In this document: one piece after another, positions 1 to 6,954 of the stretch
Layout of the letters: every line of letters starts with the position of its first letter
Numbering within the stretch: the stretch's first letter is position 1
Assembly: GCA_024679635.1 (NCBI GenBank)
Contig: JAIBDA010000053.1
Location: 1 to 8,205, forward strand
Source of the DNA: Amphritea sp.
GTDB lineage: Bacteria > Pseudomonadota > Gammaproteobacteria > Pseudomonadales > Nitrincolaceae
Length of the DNA stretch: 8,205 nucleotides
Direction: 5' to 3'
Position numbers and translations under genes: made by a program
Notes under the pieces: model-generated
What the model was told of the DNA's origin: nothing
The model's input: only the letters and a program-made list of their open reading frames with translations
Databases searched by the model: none

Positions 1-401
1 ATAACTTTAAACAGGTGAATGACAGCTTTGGCCATCTGGCCGGGGACTGCGTCATTCAGGAAATCGCTGAAATTCTCAAATCCAGTCTCAGGGAAGCAGA
101 CTATTGTGGGCGTTATGGAGGCGAGGAGTTTGTCTTGGTGCTGCCCGCGACAGAAATACAGAAGGCAAATCTACTGGCTGAGCGTATCCGGGAACGGATC
201 ACAGAACTTAATATAGTCGCTATTAACTACCAGTCAGTGTCGGCGAGTTTTGGTGTAGCCGGATTTAGAGACGCCGCCCCGGTGGCCGATCTTATTTTAC
301 AGGCAGATAAAGCACTCTACCGCGCTAAACTGAAAGGTAAAAACTGTGTAGTAACAGCAACTGAAACAGTAGTCCTTGCTGTTACTGAAACAGACCATTA
401 G
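1..401 (+). CDS. Diguanylate cyclase, GGDEF domain, 3' end only (5' end outside window)
   Basis: This is the C-terminal end of a GGDEF-domain protein, which makes cyclic di-GMP from two GTP. The open frame runs in from the window edge (first whole codon at base 3). The GTG at 15 is an internal valine in the family motif NFKQVNDSFGHLAGD, not a start. The catalytic motif is GGEEF (in GRYGGEEFVLVLP), so the cyclase should be active. An inhibitory I-site RxxD (READ) lies exactly five residues before it, which suggests feedback inhibition by c-di-GMP. The later family motifs ASFGVA and DKALYRAK are present. About 16 residues follow the domain (VTATETVVLAVTETDH), encoded by a small internal repeat. 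Sensor domains, if any, lie upstream and cannot be seen. The gene is convergent with the porin and has no evident link to the transporter module. Confidence 0.93.
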   Translation, partial: NFKQVNDSFGHLAGDCVIQEIAEILKSSLREADYCGRYGGEEFVLVLPATEIQKANLLAERIRERITELNIVAINYQSVSASFGVAGFRDAAPVADLILQADKALYRAKLKGKNCVVTATETVVLAVTETDH

Positions 402-479
402 CAAAAAAACTGTACGCTATTCCTAGTATTAGCTTCTTTCTATAAGATAAATACAAGTTACTCTCGCTTAGTAAAGAAG

Positions 480-513
480 GCACCTGATACCTGAAGGGGG
501 TGGTAACAGGCGC
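480..513 (-). terminator. Weak candidate terminator for the porin gene
   Basis: On the minus strand, GCGCCTG pairs with CAGGTGC (7 bp with one G-U pair) around a 20-nt loop, followed by CTTCTTTAC. It lies about 20 bp after the porin stop codon, which is the right place. The loop is long and the T-tract is broken, so the call is tentative. The rest of the 402-532 convergent gap shows nothing else. Confidence 0.3.
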
Positions 514-532
514 TATTCAAATCAGCTCTAAA

Positions 533-1468
533 TCAGAACTTCACCTGCATTCCGACCAGGAAACCCGGATCGGTATCATCGGCATCGTTATCGCCAACTT
601 CGGCAAACATGCTGACACCTTTCTGTTGAGGAAACTTGTATGTAACGTTGGCATACCAGCCCATCACTTCATCACCCGCGTCTTCATCGCGATTCTGGAT
701 GCCTAACGCAACTTTAGTGGTCTCTGCTACCGGGAAAGCAGCAACCAGATTATAAACCTCAGCGGTATCATCCATTGAACCGTAGTCCACACCAAAGCTC
801 GCGAAACCCGCATCATATTCAACGCCCACACCCCACGCCGAAACAGAATCAGAACCTGCATCCTGATAGTTCTGATATGCTGCCATCAGACCCAGATCAC
901 CGACCGCGGTAGATATAAACAGGTCTGTGGACTTATTACCATCGCTGCTAGGGTTACCTTCGGCTTCAAGATCCGTAGAGACCGAAACAAAGAAGTTATC
1001 GAACTGAGCATCAACACGGACAACATCGTCGCCGGCATCATCATTCAGATCAAATACATCATCCTCTACGACGGTTTCGTAGGCTTTCTCAACACTGAAC
1101 TCATCGCTGGAGTAGTTCTGCTTACCAAAACGCAAATCGATATTGTCAAATCGCAGTCCCAGATAGGCTTCTTCCAATTTGCCTCCATCGTCGGCAGAAG
1201 GATCGTTAGCCTTCTTATCGAAACTGTAATCCAACTGGCCGAAAGCAGCCATGCTGTTACCCAGATCGTAGGTCAGGCGGTTCTTAAGTTCCAGATCATC
1301 AAACTCCAGATCGATATCTTTATCTGTACCGATTTTCTGACGCAGCTGAACCTGCATATCACCTTTAAGGTCATACTTCAGACCGTTCCCTTCATAGAGG
1401 GTCGCTGCCTGTACAGAACCCGCCAGTGTCGCCGCAGCGATAGTTGTAGCTAAAACTACCTTCTTCAT
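533..1468 (-). CDS. Outer-membrane porin, Gram-negative general porin type
   Basis: This encodes a predicted 311-residue beta-barrel porin. It begins with a classical signal peptide (MKKVVLATTIAAATLAGSVQA, cleavage after residue 21) and ends in the phenylalanine expected for outer-membrane barrel insertion (LVGMQVKF). The mature protein is rich in Asp and Gly, with alternating strands such as LKYDLKGDMQVQLRQ and LGLRFDNIDLRFGKQNYSS, as in the 300-350 residue porins of marine gammaproteobacteria. The start is chosen at 1468 because GGAG lies 7 nt upstream; an ATG at 1471 is nearly as good. The frame stays open to an ATG at 1534, but that one has no ribosome binding site and would bury the signal peptide. 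The gene follows tctA on the same strand beyond a strong terminator, so it is probably a separate unit serving the same substrate. It does not resemble the larger OprD-type OpdH that accompanies tctCBA in Pseudomonas. Specificity is unknown. Confidence 0.9.
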   Translation of the reverse strand: MKKVVLATTIAAATLAGSVQAATLYEGNGLKYDLKGDMQVQLRQKIGTDKDIDLEFDDLELKNRLTYDLGNSMAAFGQLDYSFDKKANDPSADDGGKLEEAYLGLRFDNIDLRFGKQNYSSDEFSVEKAYETVVEDDVFDLNDDAGDDVVRVDAQFDNFFVSVSTDLEAEGNPSSDGNKSTDLFISTAVGDLGLMAAYQNYQDAGSDSVSAWGVGVEYDAGFASFGVDYGSMDDTAEVYNLVAAFPVAETTKVALGIQNRDEDAGDEVMGWYANVTYKFPQQKGVSMFAEVGDNDADDTDPGFLVGMQVKF

Positions 1469-1532
1469 CATCAATCTCCACTTAGTGTATGGATTACTTG
1501 TTATTGTTTGGATCAGACCCTGCCTGATATCC

Positions 1533-1568
1533 ATTGGTGCTCTTTGTTAGCAATTGGCGCTCTTGTTA
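1533..1568 (-). repeat. Two direct repeats, 20-bp period, in the porin leader
   Basis: On the plus strand ATTGGTGCTCTTTGTTA (1533-1549) is followed by ATTGGCGCTCTTGTTA (1553-1568), identical except for one T/C change and one missing T. They lie 65-100 bp before the porin start codon, at or just downstream of the candidate -10 element. This placement would suit a repressor operator or an RNA target, but no protein can be named. Confidence 0.6.
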
Positions 1569-1593
1569 TAAACAGGTTAACGACGTATTAAAA
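1565..1593 (-). promoter_or_regulatory. Candidate sigma-70 promoter for the porin
   Basis: On the minus strand a -10-like TATAAC (1570-1565, 5 of 6 to consensus) lies 17 bp after a poor -35-like TTTTAA (1593-1588, 3 of 6). The spacing is ideal and the implied leader is about 90 nt. The weak -35 would suit activator dependence. This comes from consensus matching only. Confidence 0.35.
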
Positions 1594-1622
1594 AGGTAAG
1601 AAGTTATTGAAAATAAAGGGGA

Positions 1623-1659
1623 TAAAGTCTTTAAAGCACTTAAAGTTCATTAAGTTCAC
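1623..1659. promoter_or_regulatory. Phased TAAAG/TTCA repeats upstream of the porin promoter
   Basis: On the plus strand TAAAG occurs at 1623, 1632 and 1641, and TAAG at 1651, so the copies are 9-10 bp apart, about one helical turn. The block ends in GTTCATTAAGTTCA, a direct repeat of GTTCA. It sits roughly 65-100 bp upstream of the predicted start of transcription, a usual position for tandem activator sites. The AT-rich base composition means chance is possible. Confidence 0.3.
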
Positions 1660-1664
1660 AGGAA

Positions 1665-1694
1665 TAAAAAAACCGGCTAAAGCCGGCTTTTTTA
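1665..1694 (-). terminator. Rho-independent terminator after tctA
   Basis: In the minus-strand direction the stem CCGGC, loop TTTA, stem GCCGG is followed at once by seven T residues, a textbook intrinsic terminator for the tctCBA transcript. An A-run on the other side pairs with the T-run, and on the plus strand the T-run follows after one C, so it could work both ways. It separates the transporter operon from the porin leader. Confidence 0.88.
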
Positions 1695-1728
1695 TTCAGA
1701 ACGTATTACTACTTCTTTCAAAGCATTT

Positions 1729-1801
1729 TCTAGCTAGTGGCGCAGCCACATCTACCCACTAGCAAGTCACGAAGTGACATTCTAGCGAGTCGCAAAGCGA
1801 C
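1729..1801 (-). repeat. Structured hairpin array A, downstream of tctA
   Basis: In tctA sense there are three perfect 5-bp hairpins with 3-nt loops: GTCGC-TTT-GCGAC (1801-1789), GTCAC-TTC-GTGAC (1778-1766) and GTGGC-TGC-GCCAC (1749-1737). They are joined by linkers TCGCTAGAAT and TTGCTAGTGGGTAGAT and followed by TAGCTAGA. The array starts 7 nt after the tctA stop and lies between it and the terminator. The linkers recur almost unchanged in arrays B and C, whereas the stems vary. Confidence 0.85.
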
Positions 1802-1808
1802 GGCTTTG

Positions 1809-3350
1809 CTAACCTTCACCTTCCGTGACAGCAATTTCCGGGCCTTTGACAGCCCGACGGCCACGCAGGTACTCAAGAACGGGAGGCATACAAAGAACGA
1901 CAATTGCAGTCAGGACGATGCCCAACGTCAGTGGTCGTTCCCACAAGAAGGCTAAGCTACCATCAGAAATCACCAGAGCCCGGCTCAAATTAGTCTCCAT
2001 CAGGCCACCCAGAATGAAACCAAGCAACATCGGCGCCATAGGGAAACTAAGCAGTTTCAGGAATATCGCAATAACGGTAATAATCGCCATCATATGGATA
2101 TCGAAGCTATTAAAGCTGACCAGATACACCCCGGTAATTGAGAAGAACAGAATCAATGGTATCAGGATCGGACGCGGAATAATCAGCAGCTTAGAAATGT
2201 ACGGGATCAGCGGCAGGTTCAGGATCAATAGCACCAGATTACCGAAGTACATGGAGATAATGACCGACCAGAAAACATCCGGATTATCGATAAACAGACG
2301 CGGTCCCGGCTGAATACCATAGGCAATCAGAGCACCCAGCATAATCGCGGTCGTACCTGAACCAGGAATACCCAGCGTCAACAGTGGTACAAAAGAACCT
2401 GTAGATGCAGCATTATTAGCAGATTCAGGCGCCGCCAGACCACGTAGGGAACCCTTACCAAACTTCAGCTTCTCTTTCGCGGATGCGATATTACGCTCCA
2501 GACCGTAAGCCAGAAAAGATGCGATAGTAGCTCCGGCACCAGGCAACACGCCGACAATAAAGCCAAACACAGATGAACGGCCTATCGTAGGTGCAACTTC
2601 CATAATCTCCTCTTTGCTTAGCTTCATGCTGCCAAGCTTGCTCATATCAACCTGTTCTTCTTCCTCTTTGTGCTGACCATTGAGAACGGTCATCACGACT
2701 TCAGTCAGAGCAAAAGTAGCCATCGCCAGCAACAGAAAGCTAACGCCATCAATCAGGTCGATATTGCCAAAGGTAAAGCGGGTAGCACCGGAAGTGGTAT
2801 CGGTGCCGACAGTCGCTATCATCAGACCGAAGACGGTCATCATAAGCGCCTTAATGACCTGCCCCTTACCCGAAAATGCAGCAACCGCAGTCAGGCCCAG
2901 GACCATCAGGGCAAAGTAATCGGTGGACTGGAAACTCAGCGAAACCGTCGCCAGAGCCGGTGCCGCAAACAGCAACGCAATAGCCGCGATAGTACCGCCA
3001 GTAAAGGATGAGTATGCAGCCAGTGCCAGCGCCTTACCCGCCTGATTCTTCTGTGCCAGAGGATAACCGTCAAACGCGGTTACTACAGTACTGGCGCAGC
3101 CCGGCGCATTGATCAGGATAGATGACGTAGAGCCACCAAATACCGCGCCATAATAGACACCAGCCATCAGGATAATGCCGGACGAAGGATCGAGGCCATA
3201 GGTGATCGGGATCATCAGCGCCACAGCAGAGATAGGCCCCAGACCCGGCAGCATGCCAATAAATGTACCGGCGAAGCAGCCAACCACAACCATCATCAGA
3301 TTAAAGGGCATCACCGCAGTTGATAGCCCGGTAAAAATTCCGTCTAACAT
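1809..3350 (-). CDS. tctA: Tripartite tricarboxylate transporter, large membrane subunit TctA
   Basis: TctA is the large permease of the TTT family; it carries citrate or a similar carboxylate across the inner membrane, driven by an ion gradient, with TctB and the binding protein TctC. The 513-residue length fits the family. The two diagnostic glycine/proline repeats are clear: GMLPGLGP at residues 32-39 and VGVLPGAGAT at 266-275, reflecting the internal duplication. About a dozen hydrophobic segments surround a charged loop near residues 225-255 (HKEEEEQVDMSK). I choose ATG 3350 because GGAGG lies 8 nt upstream and MLDGIFTGLSTA is the family's usual beginning. A TTG five codons earlier (3365) keeps the frame open but overlaps that ribosome binding site. 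The tctB stop is only 4 nt before the ATG and the binding site lies within the end of tctB, so translation is probably coupled. The stop codon is followed by hairpin array A. Confidence 0.96.
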   Translation of the reverse strand: MLDGIFTGLSTAVMPFNLMMVVVGCFAGTFIGMLPGLGPISAVALMIPITYGLDPSSGIILMAGVYYGAVFGGSTSSILINAPGCASTVVTAFDGYPLAQKNQAGKALALAAYSSFTGGTIAAIALLFAAPALATVSLSFQSTDYFALMVLGLTAVAAFSGKGQVIKALMMTVFGLMIATVGTDTTSGATRFTFGNIDLIDGVSFLLLAMATFALTEVVMTVLNGQHKEEEEQVDMSKLGSMKLSKEEIMEVAPTIGRSSVFGFIVGVLPGAGATIASFLAYGLERNIASAKEKLKFGKGSLRGLAAPESANNAASTGSFVPLLTLGIPGSGTTAIMLGALIAYGIQPGPRLFIDNPDVFWSVIISMYFGNLVLLILNLPLIPYISKLLIIPRPILIPLILFFSITGVYLVSFNSFDIHMMAIITVIAIFLKLLSFPMAPMLLGFILGGLMETNLSRALVISDGSLAFLWERPLTLGIVLTAIVVLCMPPVLEYLRGRRAVKGPEIAVTEGEG

Positions 3351-3354
3351 CAGC

Positions 3355-3828
3355 TTATCCTCCAAATACTTGAATAAATAATTTTCCCGGTGCCAGATAG
3401 ATATCCAGCAACTGAGTCAGGACAAACCAGATGCCTGCAGCAAAAGGTACCGAAGCAAGCAGCAGCATTTTTAGTCGACGCTCACCGAGCAACCAGTAAC
3501 CTGATATCAGGAAAAACACTGTGGCCAGCATAAATCCAACCCAGTCCAGCGCCAGGGCGAACAGCACGACCAGTAGCAATAACTTCGCTACCAGCGGGAA
3601 GTCATACCCCTTGAGGCTGAGTTTGTGCTCAACACCCTTATCAGCGGTAAACAACAGACCAATAGATAAAATTCCACCGAGAGTCGCCAGCACGTAAGGC
3701 AATGTTTGTGCATGGAATGGTTCAAATTCATCGCCTGGCAACAACGCGATATCACCCGCGTAGTAACCGTAAACAACGGACAGGCAGAGAAACACCAATC
3801 CACCAATATGGTCTTTAGTAATAATCAT
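3355..3828 (-). CDS. tctB: Tripartite tricarboxylate transporter, small membrane subunit TctB
   Basis: TctB is the small, poorly conserved membrane partner of TctA. The 157-residue length and the pattern of about four membrane segments (roughly residues 8-26, 46-61, 78-112 as a long hydrophobic pair, and 121-140) match the family. Sequence identity within TctB is low, so the call rests mainly on position between tctC and tctA and on the hydrophobic pattern. The ATG at 3828 has a GGGAG ribosome binding site 6 nt upstream. That site lies inside a small hairpin with the bases just before the start codon (see 3829-3859). The gene is 299 bp downstream of tctC, an unusually long gap inside an operon, but only 4 nt upstream of tctA. 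Confidence 0.92.
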   Translation of the reverse strand: MIITKDHIGGLVFLCLSVVYGYYAGDIALLPGDEFEPFHAQTLPYVLATLGGILSIGLLFTADKGVEHKLSLKGYDFPLVAKLLLLVVLFALALDWVGFMLATVFFLISGYWLLGERRLKMLLLASVPFAAGIWFVLTQLLDIYLAPGKLFIQVFGG

Positions 3829-3859
3829 GGGACGCTCCCGGACGGTGGAATAATCCGTC
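3829..3859 (-). promoter_or_regulatory. Hairpins over the tctB ribosome binding site
   Basis: In the tctB mRNA GGGA-GCG-UCCC (3839-3829) folds so that the Shine-Dalgarno GGGAG is paired up to the base before the start codon. Just upstream GACGG and CCGUC (3859-3841) can form a second stem with a 9-nt loop. Together they could lower or gate translation of tctB and, by coupling, tctA. The stem is only 4 bp, so the effect is an inference. Confidence 0.4.
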
Positions 3860-4127
3860 GTTACGATAAAAAAATCTCCAGGACCTGCCCTGCAGAAAAT
3901 ACAGGCCGAGGCCTCAGAACTGACACAGTGACTAAATAATCAGCCCCGGAGAAAAGCAGTAATAAAACTTAGAATAGGAAAAACTATGAACAGACCCTCT
4001 GCGCTTCAGCATGCCTTTTCGGGTGCCGGCTTACAGAAAACGCTTTGGGCCTGTTCGCAGAACTCCTGGTAGTTAAAAGTCAGGTAGTTAAAAGTCAGGT
4101 AGTTAAAAGTTATATCTGTAAAAAGAC
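3860..4127 (-). other. Untranslated tctC-tctB spacer
   Basis: With the hairpins at 3829-3859 this makes up the 299-bp gap between tctC and tctB. I see no conserved gene on either strand. It holds the three-copy 15-bp tandem repeat (4066-4110) and minor dyads such as GGCC-GA-GGCC near 3903-3912. There is no strong intrinsic terminator. Such gaps in transporter operons often let the binding-protein gene be expressed more than the membrane genes through RNA processing or partial termination; applying this here is inference. Confidence 0.6.
4066..4110. repeat. 15-bp tandem repeat, three copies
   Basis: The unit CAGGTAGTTAAAAGT occurs at 4066-4080 (with CTG instead of CAG), 4081-4095 and 4096-4110. 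Copies two and three are identical and a partial fourth breaks off at TAT. It begins 17 nt after the tctC stop in operon sense, where it reads ACTTTTAACTACCTG. Near-identity points to recent slippage, so copy number may vary between strains. Confidence 0.95.
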
Positions 4128-5111
4128 TTACTTCAAAAAACCTAGCTCACGCATCAAATCACCAACCTCTTTCTCCTGCTGTTCCAGGAAGCTGATGAAC
4201 TGCGCATCAGGCTTGAAAATCTCAACCCAACCGTTACGCGCACGAACGGTTTCCCACTCGTCGGTCTGGTACATTTTCTCCAGTGCTTTGACGAATTCAG
4301 CCTTCTGACTGTCAGAGGTACCCGGAGCGGCAAAGAAACCACGCCAGTTAACAAATGTTGCCTCGTAACCCAGCTCTTTCAGAGTAGGCACATCTGGCGC
4401 TGCAGCATTACGCTCATCACCGGTCATCACCAAAATCCGCACTTCACCCGCTTCAGCCAGGGTCAACGCTTCACTGAAACCGGTTGAGAGCAACTGTGTC
4501 TCACCAGATAGCAAGCCTGCCATCGCTTTACCGCCTGCATCATAGGCCACATAACGAACCTGACGGGCATCGCCACCGGTGGCTTTAAATGCCATCGCTG
4601 CGACTAAATGATCCATACTGCCACGGGCAGAACCACCAGCGATCTTGATTGAACGTGGATCAGCTTTGTAATCAGCAACAACCTGTTCAAAGCTACTGTA
4701 CTTCGAATCTTTCTTTACGACGAAAGCGCCAAAATCACCAATAGTTGCAGCAACGGGCGTCAGGTCGCGGAAAGATTGTGGGAAGACTTTAGACAGAGAA
4801 CGGATAACGATCGGCGTGGAGTTAACCATCAGGGTGTCGGTTTTCTGACCTGCCGTTTCGATCAGGTGGGCGATCGCTTTACCGCCACCACCACCGGACA
4901 TATTTTCATAAGAGATACTGTCAACCAGACCCGCCTTGGACAGCGCCTCACCGGTACCCCGTGCGGTAGAATCCCAACCACCTCCGGCACCACCAGGGAT
5001 CAGGAAGTGAACCGATTCAAGGGCTGCCACATGGAAAGATGCACCCGCAGTCAGACAGGTTGTCAGTGCCGCAGCAATCAAAGATTTTTTATTTACAGAT
5101 TTACAGAACAT
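4128..5111 (-). CDS. tctC: Periplasmic tricarboxylate-binding protein TctC (Bug family)
   Basis: TctC captures the substrate in the periplasm and delivers it to TctA/TctB. The 327-residue product has an N-terminal signal peptide ending near residue 30 (SFHVAA, then LESVHFLIPG) and a length usual for the family. The hallmark glycine-rich loop that holds the ligand carboxylate is seen as IPGGAGGGWDSTARG from residue 38, followed by YENMSGGGGGKAIAHL. Other Bug-type segments are SARGSMDHLVAA and FVNWRGFFAAPG. A cysteine at position 19 (LTTC) is a poor lipobox, so a soluble periplasmic protein is more likely than a lipoprotein. The start ATG has GAGG 9 nt upstream. As first gene of the operon it follows the divergent promoter region shared with the kinase. 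Citrate or another tricarboxylate is the likely ligand, but Bug proteins bind many carboxylates and sequence alone does not settle it. Confidence 0.95.
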   Translation of the reverse strand: MFCKSVNKKSLIAAALTTCLTAGASFHVAALESVHFLIPGGAGGGWDSTARGTGEALSKAGLVDSISYENMSGGGGGKAIAHLIETAGQKTDTLMVNSTPIVIRSLSKVFPQSFRDLTPVAATIGDFGAFVVKKDSKYSSFEQVVADYKADPRSIKIAGGSARGSMDHLVAAMAFKATGGDARQVRYVAYDAGGKAMAGLLSGETQLLSTGFSEALTLAEAGEVRILVMTGDERNAAAPDVPTLKELGYEATFVNWRGFFAAPGTSDSQKAEFVKALEKMYQTDEWETVRARNGWVEIFKPDAQFISFLEQQEKEVGDLMRELGFLK

Positions 5112-5302
5112 CCGGTAATGCCTCGTTTTATTTTTGTGATGTCTGCAAGGTAGATGTTGAACGTTTCTAAATGAAGCTTATGAATTTAAAGGCTTTTTAA
5201 AACATAAAATTTATTTTGTTCATAATGTTTACGGGCCTTATTCCGTTCTATTGCTTACTATCTATACAGTTGGCTTAAAACATATCGGAGCAGAAACAAA
5301 CG
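5112..5302. promoter_or_regulatory. Divergent tctC / sensor-kinase promoter region
   Basis: This 191-bp AT-rich spacer must hold promoters for both operons. A perfect 7-bp inverted repeat, TTATGAA (5178-5184) and TTCATAA (5219-5225), flanks an AT-rich core with the partial dyad AAACAT (5200-5205) and ATGTTT (5225-5230). On the minus strand TTCATAAGCTTCA (5184-5172) contains two TTCA half-sites 9 bp apart. CitB/DcuR-type regulators bind AT-rich sites in such regions, so these are candidates for the neighbouring response regulator. TATACA (5264-5269) could be a -10 element for the kinase, with a poor -35. No promoter is certain. Confidence 0.6.
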
Positions 5303-6940
5303 ATGAAACAACACCAGATAAAACCGGGCCGGTTAAAGCTTAAGAGCAGAATGATTCTGATCCTGGGAGTAATGGCACTGGTACAAACGGGTTTTATCGG
5401 TCTTTTCGCCCTGCACTATCTCGAGCGTTCACTGGATGAACAGATCGGGCAACGAGCCCTGGATGTAGCCAAAACCATTGCTGCAATGCCACAGATTGTT
5501 GAAGCGGTGAAGCGCCGTGACATTGAGTACCTGCAACCGGTCAGCCTGTCACTGGCGATTACAACCCGCGCCCGGTTTGTCGTTATCGGCGATAAAAAGG
5601 GTATCCGGCTGGCCCACCCTAAACCTGAGAAACTGGGCCACTCAATGGCCGATGACGACGGTGATACCGGCTATCAGGCATTGATACAGGGTCAGGGCTA
5701 TATTGCAAAAGCGGTCGGTTCACTGGGTTGGTCAATGCGCGGTAAAGCGCCGGTTGTCATGCCTGATGGTACCATTGTCGGGCTGGTCTCAGTAGGCTAC
5801 GGGCTGGACCGCGTCAGCGAAATTATCAACCGCTACCGGGTCACCCTGCTATTTGTCATTCTCTGTTCCTTTATGCTCAGCGCTGTTATCGCAGTCTGGT
5901 TTGCCAACCACTTTAAGAGAGCAATATTCGGTCTGGAACCGGAGCAGATAGCCCGACTGTTTGATGAACAGCGCGCTACGCTTGAGTCAGTACGCGAAGG
6001 TATTATCGCAATCAACAGCGATAGCGAAATAACAACCGTTAATCAAACCGCTATTGAAACTCTGGGGCTACCTAAAGAGAGCAATCTGATCGGTCGCAAA
6101 GTAGATGAGGTACTGCCAGACAGCTCAATGCTGGAAGTACTTAAAGATGGTAAACCCCAGTATGATCGCGAAGTATGGCGGGGTGATTTCTGTATTATTG
6201 CTAACCGCCTGCCGCTGAAGCAAGGCGATAGAATTACCGGCGCAGTATCCAGTTTTCGCCGCAAAGATGAGCTTGATATGGTGAGCCAGAAGCTTACCCG
6301 CATTCAGCAATATGCCGACACCCTGCGTAGCCAGTCCCATGAATACTCCAATAAGCTGCATACCATTTCCGGCCTGATTCAGATCGGCGCCACCGAAGAA
6401 GCACTGAACCTGATCGGTCAGGAATCCGCCAGCCATCAGGAGCTGATTCATCTGCTGATGCGTGCCGTGCCCGATCCGATTCTGGCCGGGTGTCTGTTAG
6501 GTAAATTCAACCGGGCCCGGGAGCTGGGCCTTAAGCTGGTAATTGACCCGGAAAGCGAGATGAAGCAACTTCCGGATCATCTCCCCCGGGAACAGCTGGT
6601 CACCATTCTCGGTAACCTGATCGATAATGCACTTGAAGCGACACTACGACAACACGGCAGTGAGGGTGAAGTGCAGCTATCGATGACCGATTTGGGTAAG
6701 GATCTGATCTTTGAAATAGAAGACCAGGGCGAGGGGCTTTCAGAGCAACAACAACTGCACATTTTTGAAAAAGGATATAGTAGCAAAAACAGCGAAGGAC
6801 ACGGTTACGGCCTGCATCTGGTACAAAACCTGCTTCACAAAATCAATGGCAGTATCACCATCGAAAACACCCTTGCTGGCGGCAGCCGATTCACAGTCTA
6901 CATACCAAAACGAAACCCTAAAAATAAGAACAAAAACTAA
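5303..6940 (+). CDS. Sensor histidine kinase, CitA/DcuS family, likely tricarboxylate sensor
   Basis: This 545-residue inner-membrane kinase probably senses a carboxylate in the periplasm and phosphorylates the next gene's product. In order: membrane segment about 17-38; periplasmic PAS-like sensor about 40-175; membrane segment about 180-202; cytoplasmic PAS about 220-320; phosphoacceptor His346 in SQSHEYSNKLHTISGL, typical of CitA rather than classical kinases; then the ATPase domain with N-box NLIDNALEA (438-446), G1 DQGEG (474-478) and G2 GHGYG (499-503). The sensor has RLAH (Arg102, His105) and MRGK (Arg146, Lys148), which match from memory the RxxH and RxK residues contacting citrate in Klebsiella CitA. 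All motifs are intact. GGAG lies 12 nt before the ATG, slightly far. It is divergent from tctCBA and 14 nt upstream of its regulator. Usual tct operons use TctE/TctD, so this is a different sensor type. Ligand choice is inferred. Confidence 0.94.
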   Translation: MKQHQIKPGRLKLKSRMILILGVMALVQTGFIGLFALHYLERSLDEQIGQRALDVAKTIAAMPQIVEAVKRRDIEYLQPVSLSLAITTRARFVVIGDKKGIRLAHPKPEKLGHSMADDDGDTGYQALIQGQGYIAKAVGSLGWSMRGKAPVVMPDGTIVGLVSVGYGLDRVSEIINRYRVTLLFVILCSFMLSAVIAVWFANHFKRAIFGLEPEQIARLFDEQRATLESVREGIIAINSDSEITTVNQTAIETLGLPKESNLIGRKVDEVLPDSSMLEVLKDGKPQYDREVWRGDFCIIANRLPLKQGDRITGAVSSFRRKDELDMVSQKLTRIQQYADTLRSQSHEYSNKLHTISGLIQIGATEEALNLIGQESASHQELIHLLMRAVPDPILAGCLLGKFNRARELGLKLVIDPESEMKQLPDHLPREQLVTILGNLIDNALEATLRQHGSEGEVQLSMTDLGKDLIFEIEDQGEGLSEQQQLHIFEKGYSSKNSEGHGYGLHLVQNLLHKINGSITIENTLAGGSRFTVYIPKRNPKNKNKN

Positions 6941-6954
6941 AGAGTTATAAAAGC

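Noticed and set aside
1472..1534. 22-residue N-terminal extension of the porin from ATG 1534
   Set aside because: There is no ribosome binding site, the sequence overlaps the leader repeats, and a well-formed signal peptide starts at 1468-1471.
2670..3011. Plus-strand open frames inside tctA and tctC
   Set aside because: They are mirror frames of well-supported membrane and binding-protein genes, with no ribosome sites or recognisable domains.
3351..3365. TTG start for tctA five codons upstream
   Set aside because: The codons for these residues contain the GGAGG site that serves ATG 3350, and the family usually starts at the MLDG position.
3986..4072. 28-codon plus-strand ORF in the tctC-tctB spacer (MNRPSALQHAFSGAGLQKTL...) with AGGA 7 nt before the ATG
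   Set aside because: It is antisense to the operon, very short, unlike any family I recognise and ends in the tandem repeat. The ribosome-site match alone is too little support.
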